A stretch of DNA of 43,705 bases from NCBI GenBank assembly GCA_021531775.1, contig JAFBIU010000030.1, forward strand, positions 1 through 43,705. Direction: 5' to 3'. A model generated the notes under the pieces. It had not been told where the DNA came from, ran no database searches, and saw only the letters and a program-made list of their open reading frames with translations. Made by a program: the position numbers and the translations under genes. The stretch is from Parabacteroides distasonis. GTDB lineage: Bacteria; Bacteroidota; Bacteroidia; Bacteroidales; Tannerellaceae. Of this stretch, positions 15,284-22,855 are shown one piece after another (positions within the stretch are counted from its first letter, which is position 1; each line of letters begins with the position of its first letter).

Positions 15284-15784
15284 TCAGATTGCTTTCAAAC
15301 GGGCGGCCAACTGCTCAGGCGTCAGGTTGGCTGCCACAATCACCCCCTTGTCATCAATCAAGAAATTACGGAACCCCTGCTTCAGCTTGTACTGTTTGTA
15401 CACCGGAGAGGCTTTGCCGGCTGCTTCTTGCCATTGAATGGTCCCCTCTAACTGGTCCGTCTTGACGGTTTCCTCAAAAACCGATTTCATCTCGTCGAGC
15501 GAGATGGAGCAGACCATCACTTTCTGCGTGTCACACTGACTCGCCACATTCGACAATCGGACGTTGCGCATCCGCGATTCAGCATCGTAAACTGCCCAGA
15601 AATTGAGCAGTGTGTAACGTCCTTCCTGGTTTTGGAAACGGACCGAACAGCCCTTTTCCAACGACTCTATTCTCGGAGCAAGGTCTCCAGGGTTTAACCC
15701 GACTGTCGGCTTTGCCTGCTTATTGCCGGAGGCCATCAAGGTGAGGGCAACCGGAATAGCGAGAACGTAAGTTCTTACCTTCAT
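15284..15784 (-). CDS. Thioredoxin-fold protein lacking the CxxC motif
   Basis: The start at 15784 (MKVRTYVLAIPVALTLMASG) gives a proper signal sequence and a 166-aa product; an upstream in-frame ATG at 15814 would spoil it and overlap the promoter. The fold resembles TlpA/ResA/AhpC-like thioredoxins: GDLAPRIES near residue 33, then YTLLNFWAVYDAESRMRNV, where active relatives have Phe-Trp-Ala-x-Trp-Cys-x-x-Cys, and FLIDDKGVIVAANL near the end. Both active-site Cys are absent, so redox activity is unlikely; a binding or structural role is possible. The signal ends LMASGNKQ, like a lipobox without its Cys. TATCTTTGC at 15811-15819 is the probable -7 element. It is convergent with the transporter, stop codon to stop codon. 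Confidence 0.75.
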   Translation of the reverse strand: MKVRTYVLAIPVALTLMASGNKQAKPTVGLNPGDLAPRIESLEKGCSVRFQNQEGRYTLLNFWAVYDAESRMRNVRLSNVASQCDTQKVMVCSISLDEMKSVFEETVKTDQLEGTIQWQEAAGKASPVYKQYKLKQGFRNFLIDDKGVIVAANLTPEQLAARLKAI

Positions 15785-15810
15785 ATAATCAAATTTTACA
15801 ATTTTCGGGT

Positions 15811-15819
15811 GCAAAGATA
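15811..15819 (-). promoter_or_regulatory. -7 promoter element for the thioredoxin-like gene
   Basis: TATCTTTGC on the minus strand matches TAnnTTTG and lies 27 bp upstream of the chosen ATG at 15784. This supports that start over the one at 15814. Confidence 0.6.
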
Positions 15820-15929
15820 GAGGCTTTTACGATAAATCCGCAATTACGCAAATATTTTCGTATGTTTTATCGCATATTCTTATCATTAATCAAATGTTTT
15901 ACAACATATAGAAATTCGCAATTCTTGTG

Positions 15930-15938
15930 TAAATTTGC
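15930..15938 (+). promoter_or_regulatory. -7 promoter element for serB
   Basis: TAAATTTGC fits TAnnTTTG and lies 24 bp before the ATG at 15962. A TTG start at 15935 would fall inside it and is rejected. Confidence 0.6.
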
Positions 15939-15961
15939 TGCCTACAAACAACAAAAAAGAT

Positions 15962-17191
15962 ATGGAAAAGGAACAAGAAGAGATTATCTTGATCACCATT
16001 AACGGTAAGGATCAGCCAGGTGTAACAGCCAAGCTAACAGATATTTTGGCTAAGAACAATGCAGCCATTCTGGACATCGGCCAGGCAGACATCCACGATC
16101 ATCTTTCGTTGGGAATCCTCTTTCAGAGCACGGAGCAGAACTCGGGTGCGATCATGAAGGAGCTGCTTTTCAAGAGTTATGAGCTGGACGTCAACATCCG
16201 ATTCACTCCGATTTCGGAGGAGAGATATACGGAATGGGTGGAAATGCAGGGCAAGAACCGCTACATTATCACCATTTTAGGCCGCAAACTGACAGCCAAA
16301 CAGATTGCCGGAATCTCGCACATCGTGGCGGATCAGGGCATGAACATCGACGACATCAAGCGTCTGACGGGACGTATTCCGCTGGACGAAAATGCCCGTA
16401 CTCCGAAGGCGAGTGTGGAGTTTTCGGTGCGAGGAACGCCACGCGACAAGGAGGAGATGAAGGCCTCTTTCATGCAATTGTCGAACGAACAGGCGATGGA
16501 CATTGCCTTTCAGGAGGACAGTATGTATCGCCGGATGCGTCGGTTGATCTGCTTCGATATGGACTCGACCCTAATTCAGACGGAGGTAATCGACGAATTG
16601 GCCATGCGTGCGGGTGTGGGCGACCAGGTGAAGGCGATCACGGAATCGGCCATGCGTGGCGAGATCGATTTCTGCGAGAGCTTCCGCCAGCGTTGTGCGT
16701 TGCTGAAGGGACTGGATGTCTCGGTGATGCAGGATATTGCTGAAAACCTGCCGATTACGGAGGGCGTGGATCGCCTGATGCGCATCCTGAAGAAGGTGGG
16801 ATTCAAGATTGCCATTCTCTCCGGTGGATTCACCTATTTCGGTAACTATCTGAAACAGAAATACAACATCGACTACGTCTATGCGAATGAGCTGGAGGTG
16901 GAAAACGGCAAGCTGACAGGCCGTCACGTGGGCGACATTGTCGATGGCAAACGGAAGGCGGAGTTGCTGCGGCTGATTGCACAGGTGGAGAATGTGGACA
17001 TCCGACAGACCGTGGCTGTGGGTGACGGTGCGAATGACCTGCCGATGATCAGTATTGCCGGTCTGGGTATTGCCTTCCATGCGAAACCGAAGGTGAAAGC
17101 AACGGCCAAGCAGTCCATTTCGACCATTGGCCTGGATGGTATTCTCTATTTCTTGGGTTACAAGGATTCCTATTTGGACGAGCAGATGTAG
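15962..17191 (+). CDS. serB: Phosphoserine phosphatase with N-terminal ACT domains
   Basis: Last step of serine synthesis: hydrolysis of O-phosphoserine to serine in the cytoplasm. The protein is 409 aa. Two ACT-type domains fill about residues 8-185 (ILITINGKDQPGVTAKLT, then YIITILGRKLTAKQIAGIS), and a HAD phosphatase follows. Its motif I is FDMDSTLIQTE with Asp199 and Asp201, motif II SGGFTYF, motif III near KAEL, and motif IV GDGANDLPM. The ATG at 15962 follows a -7 element at 15930. This is the long form common in Bacteroidetes, with a regulatory region that may sense serine. The following Dabb gene starts 79 bp on and may be partly cotranscribed. Confidence 0.93.
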   Translation: MEKEQEEIILITINGKDQPGVTAKLTDILAKNNAAILDIGQADIHDHLSLGILFQSTEQNSGAIMKELLFKSYELDVNIRFTPISEERYTEWVEMQGKNRYIITILGRKLTAKQIAGISHIVADQGMNIDDIKRLTGRIPLDENARTPKASVEFSVRGTPRDKEEMKASFMQLSNEQAMDIAFQEDSMYRRMRRLICFDMDSTLIQTEVIDELAMRAGVGDQVKAITESAMRGEIDFCESFRQRCALLKGLDVSVMQDIAENLPITEGVDRLMRILKKVGFKIAILSGGFTYFGNYLKQKYNIDYVYANELEVENGKLTGRHVGDIVDGKRKAELLRLIAQVENVDIRQTVAVGDGANDLPMISIAGLGIAFHAKPKVKATAKQSISTIGLDGILYFLGYKDSYLDEQM

Positions 17192-17270
17192 GGTTTCGTC
17201 TTACATTATTATAATAAGCGGTTATATTTTCATTACAATAAGAGGTTTTATTTCAAAACGAAAAGAAGCG

Positions 17271-17573
17271 ATGGTTAGACACATTGTTATGTTCAAACTG
17301 ACGGCATTTGAAACGCCAGCCGACAAGTTGGCCAAGATGCAGGAGATCAAGGAAAAGTTAGAGGCTTTGCAAGACAAGATCGAGGTCTTGCAGTCGATCC
17401 GGGTCGATTTCAACATCAATCCGGCTGAAACGTGGGACATTATCCTGACAACGGAACTGGCCTCTTTGGAGGATGTGAACACCTACGCCACCCATCCGGA
17501 ACATGTGGCTGTGGCGAAACAGGTGATCGGTCCGGTCAAGGCTGATCGGGCTTGCGTGGATTATGCCTTTTGA
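17271..17573 (+). CDS. Dabb (stress-responsive alpha/beta barrel) family protein, 100 aa
   Basis: Small dimeric ferredoxin-like fold protein. It opens MVRHIVMFKLTAFETPADK, the standard Dabb beginning, and ends with THPEHVAVAKQVIGPVKADRACVDYAF, the conserved helix and last strand. The frame is open further upstream, but the ATG at 17271 is the only start that gives the family N-terminus, and AAAAGAAG just before it can serve as ribosome site. The molecular function of most members is unknown; some plant relatives are stress-induced, and some bacterial and plant ones are enzymes. The next gene is 12 bp downstream, so the two share a transcript. Confidence 0.88.
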   Translation: MVRHIVMFKLTAFETPADKLAKMQEIKEKLEALQDKIEVLQSIRVDFNINPAETWDIILTTELASLEDVNTYATHPEHVAVAKQVIGPVKADRACVDYAF

Positions 17574-17585
17574 ACGGATTGACGT

Positions 17586-18071
17586 ATGGAAACATTTGAT
17601 TTAGAAGCACGTGTGCAACAGGCTGTGGATCTCTTCAACAGTGGCCACAACTGTGCGCAATCGGTTTTCATGGCCTATGCGGATCTGTTCGGTGTGGATG
17701 CGGAGACAGCTTCGAAGATGTCTGTTTCGTTCGGAGGCGGCATGGGCCGGATGCGCGAAGTGTGCGGAACGGTGAGCGGAATGGCGATGTTGGCCGGATT
17801 CCACTATCCGGTTCCGGATCCGTCGGATGCGAAGGCTCGTACGCGCAATTATGCGATGGTGCAGCAGATGGCAACCCTGTTCAAGGAGCAGTTCGGAACG
17901 ATTATCTGTCGGGAATTGCTGGCTCCGCAGGATGCGGCCAAGACCAATCCGACTCCGGATGCACGGACGCAGGCCTATTATTTCAAGCGTCCTTGCGGAC
18001 GTTTCGTGGCAGCTGCAGCTCGCATTGCTGGCGAAATGTTGCAGGGAAAACTGGTTCCGCAGGAGAAGTAA
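17586..18071 (+). CDS. C_GCAxxG_C_C family redox-type protein, 161 aa
   Basis: The product matches the C_GCAxxG_C_C family. HNCAQSVFMAYADLFG (about residues 20-36), FGGGMGRMREVCGTVSGMAMLAG (50-73), ICRELL (about 107) and RPCGRFVAAAARI (about 140) supply the spaced Cys and Gly residues that name the family. These proteins are thought to be redox-active and sometimes sit near oxidoreductases or transporters; no reaction is established. No signal peptide. Likely cotranscribed with the Dabb gene upstream. A strong hairpin at 18095-18154 closes the unit. Confidence 0.88.
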   Translation: METFDLEARVQQAVDLFNSGHNCAQSVFMAYADLFGVDAETASKMSVSFGGGMGRMREVCGTVSGMAMLAGFHYPVPDPSDAKARTRNYAMVQQMATLFKEQFGTIICRELLAPQDAAKTNPTPDARTQAYYFKRPCGRFVAAAARIAGEMLQGKLVPQEK

Positions 18072-18094
18072 GTGTCTTAGTGTCTTTATAAACG

Positions 18095-18154
18095 AAGAAC
18101 GCCCTGAGAGGAGTAGCAGGCGAACTGGCTGCTTGGCTCTTTCAGGGCGTTCTT
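18095..18154. terminator. Bidirectional terminator between convergent genes
   Basis: AAGAACGCCCTGA (18095-18107) pairs perfectly with TCAGGGCGTTCTT (18142-18154) around a 34-nt loop. ATTT follows on the plus side and the arm carries an A-rich flank on the other. It lies 24 bp after the C_GCAxxG_C_C gene and 2 bp from the stop of the MgtC-like gene. Confidence 0.75.
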
Positions 18155-18156
18155 AT

Positions 18157-18861
18157 TTAGGCCAGCAAGCGAACCTGCGTAATGTAGCCCAAGGCGCGCA
18201 ACTCCGCAAACAGGTCTGTATAGGATGATTTGGACTTCAGATTGACCTTGTAGGTGATCACCGACGTGTCGTGCTCGTAGTTGTGTTCGTACGAGAGACT
18301 GACAATGAAGATGTTGTGCTTCTCTAGAATCTGCCGCATCTGCTTCAGTTCCGGAGTGGCCGTCGAACAATTGATGGACAGGATCTTGTTGACTCCGTCC
18401 AACAGCATCCGCTTCTCCAACCGCTCCAGCGTGATGAGGATGAAGAGGGTGAAGAGGGTCGTCAGGATTCCGGCCAGATACATACCCGCACCCACGGCCA
18501 AACCGGTCACAGCCATGACCCAAATGCAGGCGGCTGTGGTCAGTCCGTGAATGCTTCCGTGGCTTTGGATGATGGCTCCGGCTCCCAGAAATCCGATACC
18601 GGTCAGCACCTGTGCGGCAATTCGGCCGGGGTCGCCATTCAGGAAGTTGGGATAGATCTGCGGAATCCAAATCGAAATCAGCATGGCTGTGGCCGATCCC
18701 ATACAGATCAACGTAAAGGTTCGCATCCCGGCATCCCGACGTCGGGACTGCCGTTCACTGCCGACCAGTGCGCCCAAGACGAAGCTGACTATCAGGCGCA
18801 TGGCTGCCGTATAGGCATCAATCGTCGTACTATCGACTATTTCTCGAAATTGTTCCCACAT
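18157..18861 (-). CDS. MgtC/SapB-family membrane protein, 234 aa
   Basis: Inner-membrane protein with an N-terminal MgtC domain of about five helices (residues 15-150). It includes RLIVSFVLGALVGSERQSRRRDAGMRTFTL, with the conserved Gly-x-Glu-Arg and Arg-Thr motifs, and GFLGAGAIIQSHGSIHGLTTAACIW. The last 80 residues form a soluble ACT-like tail (IFIVSLSYEHNYEHDTSVITYKV). Salmonella MgtC modulates the ATP synthase and helps growth at low Mg2+; the role of family members in Bacteroidetes is not known. The gene lies 15 bp after purU and probably belongs to the same transcript, ending at the shared terminator at 18095-18154. Confidence 0.9.
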   Translation of the reverse strand: MWEQFREIVDSTTIDAYTAAMRLIVSFVLGALVGSERQSRRRDAGMRTFTLICMGSATAMLISIWIPQIYPNFLNGDPGRIAAQVLTGIGFLGAGAIIQSHGSIHGLTTAACIWVMAVTGLAVGAGMYLAGILTTLFTLFILITLERLEKRMLLDGVNKILSINCSTATPELKQMRQILEKHNIFIVSLSYEHNYEHDTSVITYKVNLKSKSSYTDLFAELRALGYITQVRLLA

Positions 18862-18876
18862 AACACGGCTGCTTTT

Positions 18877-19731
18877 TTAACTGAATATGACGGTCTTGTT
18901 CTTATAAGCCAGAATCTTCCGTTCGATGTGCTTCTGCACGGCTCGCGAGAGGACGATCTTCTCCAAGTCCTTGCCCTTGTTCACCAGGTCCTGGATGGAG
19001 TCTTTGTGCGTGATGCGGACAACATCCTGCTCGATGATCGGACCGGCATCCAGCTCCGTGGTGACGTAGTGGCTGGTGGCTCCGATGATCTTCACTCCGC
19101 GCTCAAAGGCTGCATGATAGGGTTTCGCACCGACGAAAGCGGGCAAGAAGGAGTGGTGGATGTTGATGATCCGGTTGGGGAACGCATTGATCATCTGCTC
19201 CGAAATCACCTGCATGTAACGCGCCAGCACGATGAAATTGACCTTGTATTCTTCCAGCAGGGCCATCTCCTTGGCCTCCTGTTCCGCCTTGGTCTCCTTG
19301 GTGATGGGGAAATGGTGGAACGGAATGCCGAAGCGTTCGGCCACGTGTTGCAGATCCGTATGGTTGCTGATGATGCAGGGAATCTCGACGTTCCACTCGC
19401 CAGCCGTGTAGCGCGCCAGCATGTCGAAGAGACAGTGGGACATTTTGGAGACAAAAATGGCCATCCGGGGCTTCACATCCGAATAGTAGAGGCGGAAATT
19501 CATCTCATATTTTTGCGCATACAGGGTGTCGAAATAGTCGTAGATCTTCTCTTTCGGGATGAAGAAATTCTCCAATTCCCACTCGATTCGCATGAAGAAA
19601 ATGTTCTCTACGTGATCGACATACTGATCCAGATAGACAATGTTTCCCTTGTTGACGGTGATGAAATTGGTCACATCAGCCAAAATACCCGGTCTGTCCG
19701 GGCAGTGTAAAAGTAGTTTTGCCGTACTCAT
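18877..19731 (-). CDS. purU: Formyltetrahydrofolate deformylase
   Basis: Hydrolyses 10-formyl-tetrahydrofolate to formate and tetrahydrofolate, balancing one-carbon pools and feeding purine synthesis. The length of 284 aa is usual. An ACT domain (residues 1-80, STAKLLLHCPDRPGILADVT) comes first. The formyltransferase domain follows, with VLARYMQVIS, RIINIHHSFLPAFVGAKPYHAA (Asn, His of the active site), GATSHYVTTELDAGPIIEQD (Asp) and the closing LEKIVLSRAVQKHIE. Cytoplasmic. It is preceded by an 86-bp gap after pyrD that holds a small repeat but no clear terminator, so a transcript from pyrK-pyrD might continue into purU. The MgtC-like gene follows. Confidence 0.95.
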   Translation of the reverse strand: MSTAKLLLHCPDRPGILADVTNFITVNKGNIVYLDQYVDHVENIFFMRIEWELENFFIPKEKIYDYFDTLYAQKYEMNFRLYYSDVKPRMAIFVSKMSHCLFDMLARYTAGEWNVEIPCIISNHTDLQHVAERFGIPFHHFPITKETKAEQEAKEMALLEEYKVNFIVLARYMQVISEQMINAFPNRIINIHHSFLPAFVGAKPYHAAFERGVKIIGATSHYVTTELDAGPIIEQDVVRITHKDSIQDLVNKGKDLEKIVLSRAVQKHIERKILAYKNKTVIFS

Positions 19732-19777
19732 AAAGCCTAAACAATCTTTTTTGCTTTGGGGTCTATATATCCTGTTA

Positions 19778-19822
19778 ATGATTATACTTGTTGATTATAC
19801 TTGATTCTATGGGTTGATTATA
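19778..19822. repeat. Three TTGATTATAC words between pyrD and purU
   Basis: TGATTATACTTG at about 19779, TTGATTATACTTG at 19791 and TTGATTATACG at 19813 form a short irregular tandem run. The last copy includes the stop codon region of pyrD. No function is evident. Confidence 0.55.
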
Positions 19823-20729
19823 CGTCCAATGCGCCCACCAGCTCTTGCACGGACTTGAAACCGTGACGGTCGCAATAGTCGTTCAAGCCGTCAATCACCT
19901 TGACGGAAACGGTCGGATCCACGAAGTTGTACGTACCGATCTGAATGGCTGTCGCTCCGGCCAGCATGAATTCAACGGCATCCTTCCAGTTAGAGATTCC
20001 GCCCAATCCGATGATAGGAATCTGCACGGCATGATAGGTCTGCCAAACCATGCGGAGGGCAACGGGTTTTACGCAGGGACCTGACAATCCGCCTGTTACG
20101 GTTGATAAGAGCGGTTTGCGTTTCTCCGCATCAATGGCCATTCCCAGCATGGTGTTGATGAGTGAAACGGCATCGGCTCCTTCGGCTTCGACCGCCTGGG
20201 CAATCGAGGTGATGTCGGTCACGTTGGGCGAGAGCTTCACGATGAGTGTTTTCGGATAGGCTTTGCGTACTGCCCGAACCACTTCGGCCGCACCGGAACA
20301 GGTGACACCAAAGGCCATTCCGCCCTGCTTCACGTTCGGACAGCTGATGTTGAGCTCAATGGCGTGGATGTTTTCCAGTTCGGCAATCACTTCGGCACAT
20401 TCGACGTAGGTCTCGACCGACGATCCACTGACATTGACAATCATCTGTGTGTCAATATCCTTGATGGTCGGATAGATGTGCTCTGCAAAATAGTGGGCAC
20501 CCTTGTTCTGCAAGCCGACCGCATTCAACATGCCGGAGGGCGTTTCAGCCATTCGGGGGTAGTTGTTGCCTTCGCGCGGCTGGATGGTTGTTCCTTTGAC
20601 ACAGATGCCTCCGAGACGGGCAATGTCAAACAAGTCTGCATATTCTATACCGTAGCCGAACGTTCCGGAAGCGGTCATTACCGGATTCTTCAGCTGCAAA
20701 TTTCCGATGGATGTTCTTAAATCTGCCAT
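19818..20729 (-). CDS. pyrD: Dihydroorotate dehydrogenase, catalytic subunit (class 1B)
   Basis: Oxidises dihydroorotate to orotate in pyrimidine synthesis, with FMN in a TIM barrel; the class 1B form passes electrons to NAD+ through PyrK. The protein is 303 aa. It opens [25 protein letters not shown], and contains [43 protein letters not shown] and [21 protein letters not shown], the phosphate-binding part of the FMN site. Its start overlaps the end of pyrK by 13 bp, so the pair is coupled. Class 1B is favoured over 1A by this partner gene. Confidence 0.95.
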   Translation of the reverse strand: MADLRTSIGNLQLKNPVMTASGTFGYGIEYADLFDIARLGGICVKGTTIQPREGNNYPRMAETPSGMLNAVGLQNKGAHYFAEHIYPTIKDIDTQMIVNVSGSSVETYVECAEVIAELENIHAIELNISCPNVKQGGMAFGVTCSGAAEVVRAVRKAYPKTLIVKLSPNVTDITSIAQAVEAEGADAVSLINTMLGMAIDAEKRKPLLSTVTGGLSGPCVKPVALRMVWQTYHAVQIPIIGLGGISNWKDAVEFMLAGATAIQIGTYNFVDPTVSVKVIDGLNDYCDRHGFKSVQELVGALDV

Positions 20730-21499
20730 GACAATTCCTTTACATTAAATACTGGTCCTTCCGTACAAACACACACATGGTGTCCTTCGTGATTCTTCTC
20801 GACGCAACAGAGACAGGCTCCCAATCCGCAGGCCATTTTGTTCTCCAACGACACCTCGCAATCGATCTGTTCAGCCTTTGCGTAACGGGCTACAGCCATC
20901 ATCATAGGCTTGGGTCCGCAGGTGTAGATCCGGTCAAAACGCACCTCTTTCAGCACAGAATGGTTGGTGACAAATCCCGTTTCACCCATCGATCCGTCTT
21001 CCGTAGTCAGATAGACAGGACCCAAGGCGCGGAAATGGTCCAACTGCAACAGGTCGCCAGCCGAACGGGCTCCCAACAGGAAGTTGGGGGTGATTCCCTG
21101 TGCCTTCAGACAGGCTCCCAAATAGAGCATCGGAGCGGTTCCGACACCACCGCCCACCAGCAGACAGTGGCTCTGCGGCTGCAAATCGGAGGTGGTAAAA
21201 CCATTGCCCAACGGCAGCAGGACATTCAGTTTGTCGCCAGCCTGGAGGGTGGCCAGTTTACGTGTTCCATCGCCAATCAGCTGGATCAGCAACCACAATT
21301 CGTTGGCTTGCGGATCGACAAAATGGACGGAAATGGGACGACGGAGGAAGGTTGTGGAGGAGCCTTCGACCAGCACTTCGACAAATTGTCCGGGAAGCAT
21401 TTCAGGCAGGGCCTGATCAGCTGTGAGCTTCAGCAGACAGTAGTTCGGATGTGGATGATCGTTGGCAACCACATGCATGTCTATGAGATTTTTTTTCAT
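20717..21499 (-). CDS. pyrK: Dihydroorotate dehydrogenase electron-transfer subunit
   Basis: FAD and [2Fe-2S] subunit that carries electrons from PyrD to NAD+. The 260 residues follow the ferredoxin-reductase plan: a FAD domain with [12 protein letters not shown] (Arg-x-x-Ser-type motif), a nucleotide-binding domain beginning [30 protein letters not shown], and a C-terminal cluster site CGLGACLCC...CVCTEGPVF with four suitable Cys. It is first in the operon, with TATATTTGC at 21530-21538 as the likely -7 element. The start [11 protein letters not shown] is the only reasonable one. Confidence 0.94.
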   Translation of the reverse strand: MKKNLIDMHVVANDHPHPNYCLLKLTADQALPEMLPGQFVEVLVEGSSTTFLRRPISVHFVDPQANELWLLIQLIGDGTRKLATLQAGDKLNVLLPLGNGFTTSDLQPQSHCLLVGGGVGTAPMLYLGACLKAQGITPNFLLGARSAGDLLQLDHFRALGPVYLTTEDGSMGETGFVTNHSVLKEVRFDRIYTCGPKPMMMAVARYAKAEQIDCEVSLENKMACGLGACLCCVEKNHEGHHVCVCTEGPVFNVKELSWQI

Positions 21500-21529
21500 A
21501 CGCGTTTAATATAGGTATTCATTTTTTTT

Positions 21530-21538
21530 GCAAATATA
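21530..21538 (-). promoter_or_regulatory. -7 promoter element for pyrK-pyrD
   Basis: TATATTTGC on the minus strand matches TAnnTTTG and lies 31 bp upstream of the pyrK ATG, just past the end of the XRE gene. Confidence 0.6.
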
Positions 21539-21560
21539 CATGATTCCAGTGGTAGGCGAG

Positions 21561-22010
21561 CTACTCTGCGGGGCTTTTTTCCAACTTGAACGTCTCATAG
21601 GTGTTGTCGGAATAAAAGACCACGATTTTCGTGACCGTCCGAGCTGGCTTTTGGGGCTGGATAACCTTTTCAACAATAGGGGTTTGAGGCACAACAGGCG
21701 GGTTCTCAACCCCTGTTTCCTTGCCATTTTCGAAACGAAACTGTACTTCCGGCAGAATATCGGCCGCAGCCGGCGTTGAATCAGCAGAGGTTCTCCCTTC
21801 TTCGCGCACCATGGTTCCTTGACCGGTCAGCAGCCAGTCTGACTGGATGTATTTGAAACGCTCCAGGATCTTCATCACCACATCCAAGCTGGGATTGTTA
21901 CGTCCGGAGATGATGTGCGACATGGCGGAACGTTGAATGCCGATCTCTTCGGCAAAGCGGGAAGGAGACAGTCCTTCGCGTTGCATAATTTGTTGAATAC
22001 GTTCTTTCAT
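21561..22010 (-). CDS. XRE-family transcriptional regulator, 149 aa
   Basis: DNA-binding regulator with an N-terminal helix-turn-helix of the Cro/XRE type: RIQQIMQREGLSPSRFAEEIGIQRSAMSHIISGRNNPSLDVVMKILE (residues 4-50) covers all five helices. SDWLLTGQGTMV follows, a short stretch common after this domain. The rest (about 75-149) is Pro/Gln/Thr-rich, probably flexible, and ends in a beta-like ATKIVVFYSDNTYETFKLEK-type segment. It lies alone. An unusually complex 850-bp region upstream (22011-22855) with repeated TACAAATGTA-like sites may contain its operators. The -7 element TATTTTTG is at 22098-22105. Confidence 0.88.
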   Translation of the reverse strand: MKERIQQIMQREGLSPSRFAEEIGIQRSAMSHIISGRNNPSLDVVMKILERFKYIQSDWLLTGQGTMVREEGRTSADSTPAAADILPEVQFRFENGKETGVENPPVVPQTPIVEKVIQPQKPARTVTKIVVFYSDNTYETFKLEKSPAE

Positions 22011-22097
22011 TTTTGCTCTACGAATGTTTTTCGATGTATGAGAAACATGCCAAATTGTCCGATTTTAGACGCGGAATGGCTTGTTCGATTGACGATA

Positions 22098-22105
22098 CAA
22101 AAATA
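22098..22105 (-). promoter_or_regulatory. -7 promoter element for the XRE gene
   Basis: TATTTTTG on the minus strand fits TAnnTTTG and lies 88 bp upstream of the start codon, leaving a long leader. Confidence 0.5.
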
Positions 22106-22129
22106 AACCATTGTTTCCATTTGTGCAAA

Positions 22130-22530
22130 TTATAGTTGGATATATTTGTAACCATCAATATACATTTGTTATGTTACAAATGTGTCGTTACAGATGTATC
22201 AGCGGCCATTTAGGGGAAAAACCTGGTTGAAGCAAAAGATCAGCAAAAGGGGCGAATGATATGGGTTAGAAACTTGTAAATAGGAATATTAGGGCTCAAA
22301 AACGGCCATTTGTTGACAATCCTATACAGAATCGGCTGTTTTCTTCAAGTAAAGGGTCAACTACATTCGTCATTTAGCTGGTATATAGCGATATATACAA
22401 TGTAAATTTGGATTGCCGACAAGGCTGTTTACATCGACTTATTTTATACAAATGTAATAGGTTTACTTTTGTATCATTGCTCGAAACATTGATACAAATG
22501 TAACGTTTTGGATCCGATTGTTTACAAACT
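22130..22530. promoter_or_regulatory. Cluster of TACAAATGTA-like sites upstream of the XRE gene
   Basis: The half-palindromic word ATACAAATGTAA or its reverse recurs: ATACATTTGTTAT near 22161, TTACAAATGTGTC near 22175, TTACAGATGTATC near 22190, ATACAAATGTAATA near 22447, and GATACAAATGTAACG near 22491. Around 22468-22498 the arms TTTGTATCATTG and CATTGATACAAA form an 11 of 12 inverted repeat. Several sites also read as TACATTTG, a -7 promoter match, on one strand or the other. No gene is supported in this stretch. Operators for the adjacent XRE protein are a reasonable guess. Confidence 0.45.
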
Positions 22531-22603
22531 GTATGTGTTTACAGAAATAACAAACGGATTTTCGTTGATGATTGTACACTACCCCCTATCGAGGTGTCAT
22601 TTG

Positions 22604-22619
22604 GTCAAAGTGTCAAAAT
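22604..22619 (+). repeat. GTCAARRT octamer array, 2 units
   Basis: GTCAAAGT, GTCAAAAT, then GTCATTTTC, a degenerate third unit. It is the only array in the core-gene half of the window. Confidence 0.7.
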
Positions 22620-22692
22620 GTCATTTTCATTTTCGATGTGCATCACCCCTCTCCTATGCGATGTTTTTCGGCGTTAACTGCTGATTTGGACG

Positions 22693-22728
22693 ATATTTCC
22701 GACCTTCCGGTCGCTTGGTCCGAAATAT
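22693..22728. repeat. Imperfect hairpin in the XRE-holA gap
   Basis: ATATTTC near the left pairs with GAAATAT at the right, and CGACC pairs with GGTCG inside. It is not followed by a T run. It may be a small extragenic palindrome; its function is unknown. Confidence 0.4.
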
Positions 22729-22781
22729 GGGATTCTTTCGGTGGTTTTATCCGATCTTTCACTTTTATAATCAATAAAATA

Positions 22782-22831
22782 GGCCCTGTTCGGCTGGTCT
22801 GGATTTTAGTTCCAACCAGCTAAACAGAGCC
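22782..22831 (-). terminator. Terminator of holA
   Basis: The arms at 22782-22798 and 22815-22831 pair over 17 bp, using a few G-T pairs (GGCCCTGTTCGGCTGGT against ACCAGCTAAACAGAGCC). Read on the minus strand the hairpin is followed by TATTTTATT. It starts 25 bp past the holA stop. Confidence 0.7.
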
Positions 22832-22855
22832 TTTTGGGTCGTTTGTCAGTCTTTC

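Noticed and set aside
18547-19710. 387-codon plus-strand frame over purU
   Set aside because: It is a shadow frame: the minus strand encodes purU and the MgtC-like protein with all expected motifs.
22572-22823. 83-codon plus-strand frame in the XRE-holA gap
   Set aside because: It crosses an octamer array, a hairpin and the holA terminator; no ribosome site or recognisable sequence.
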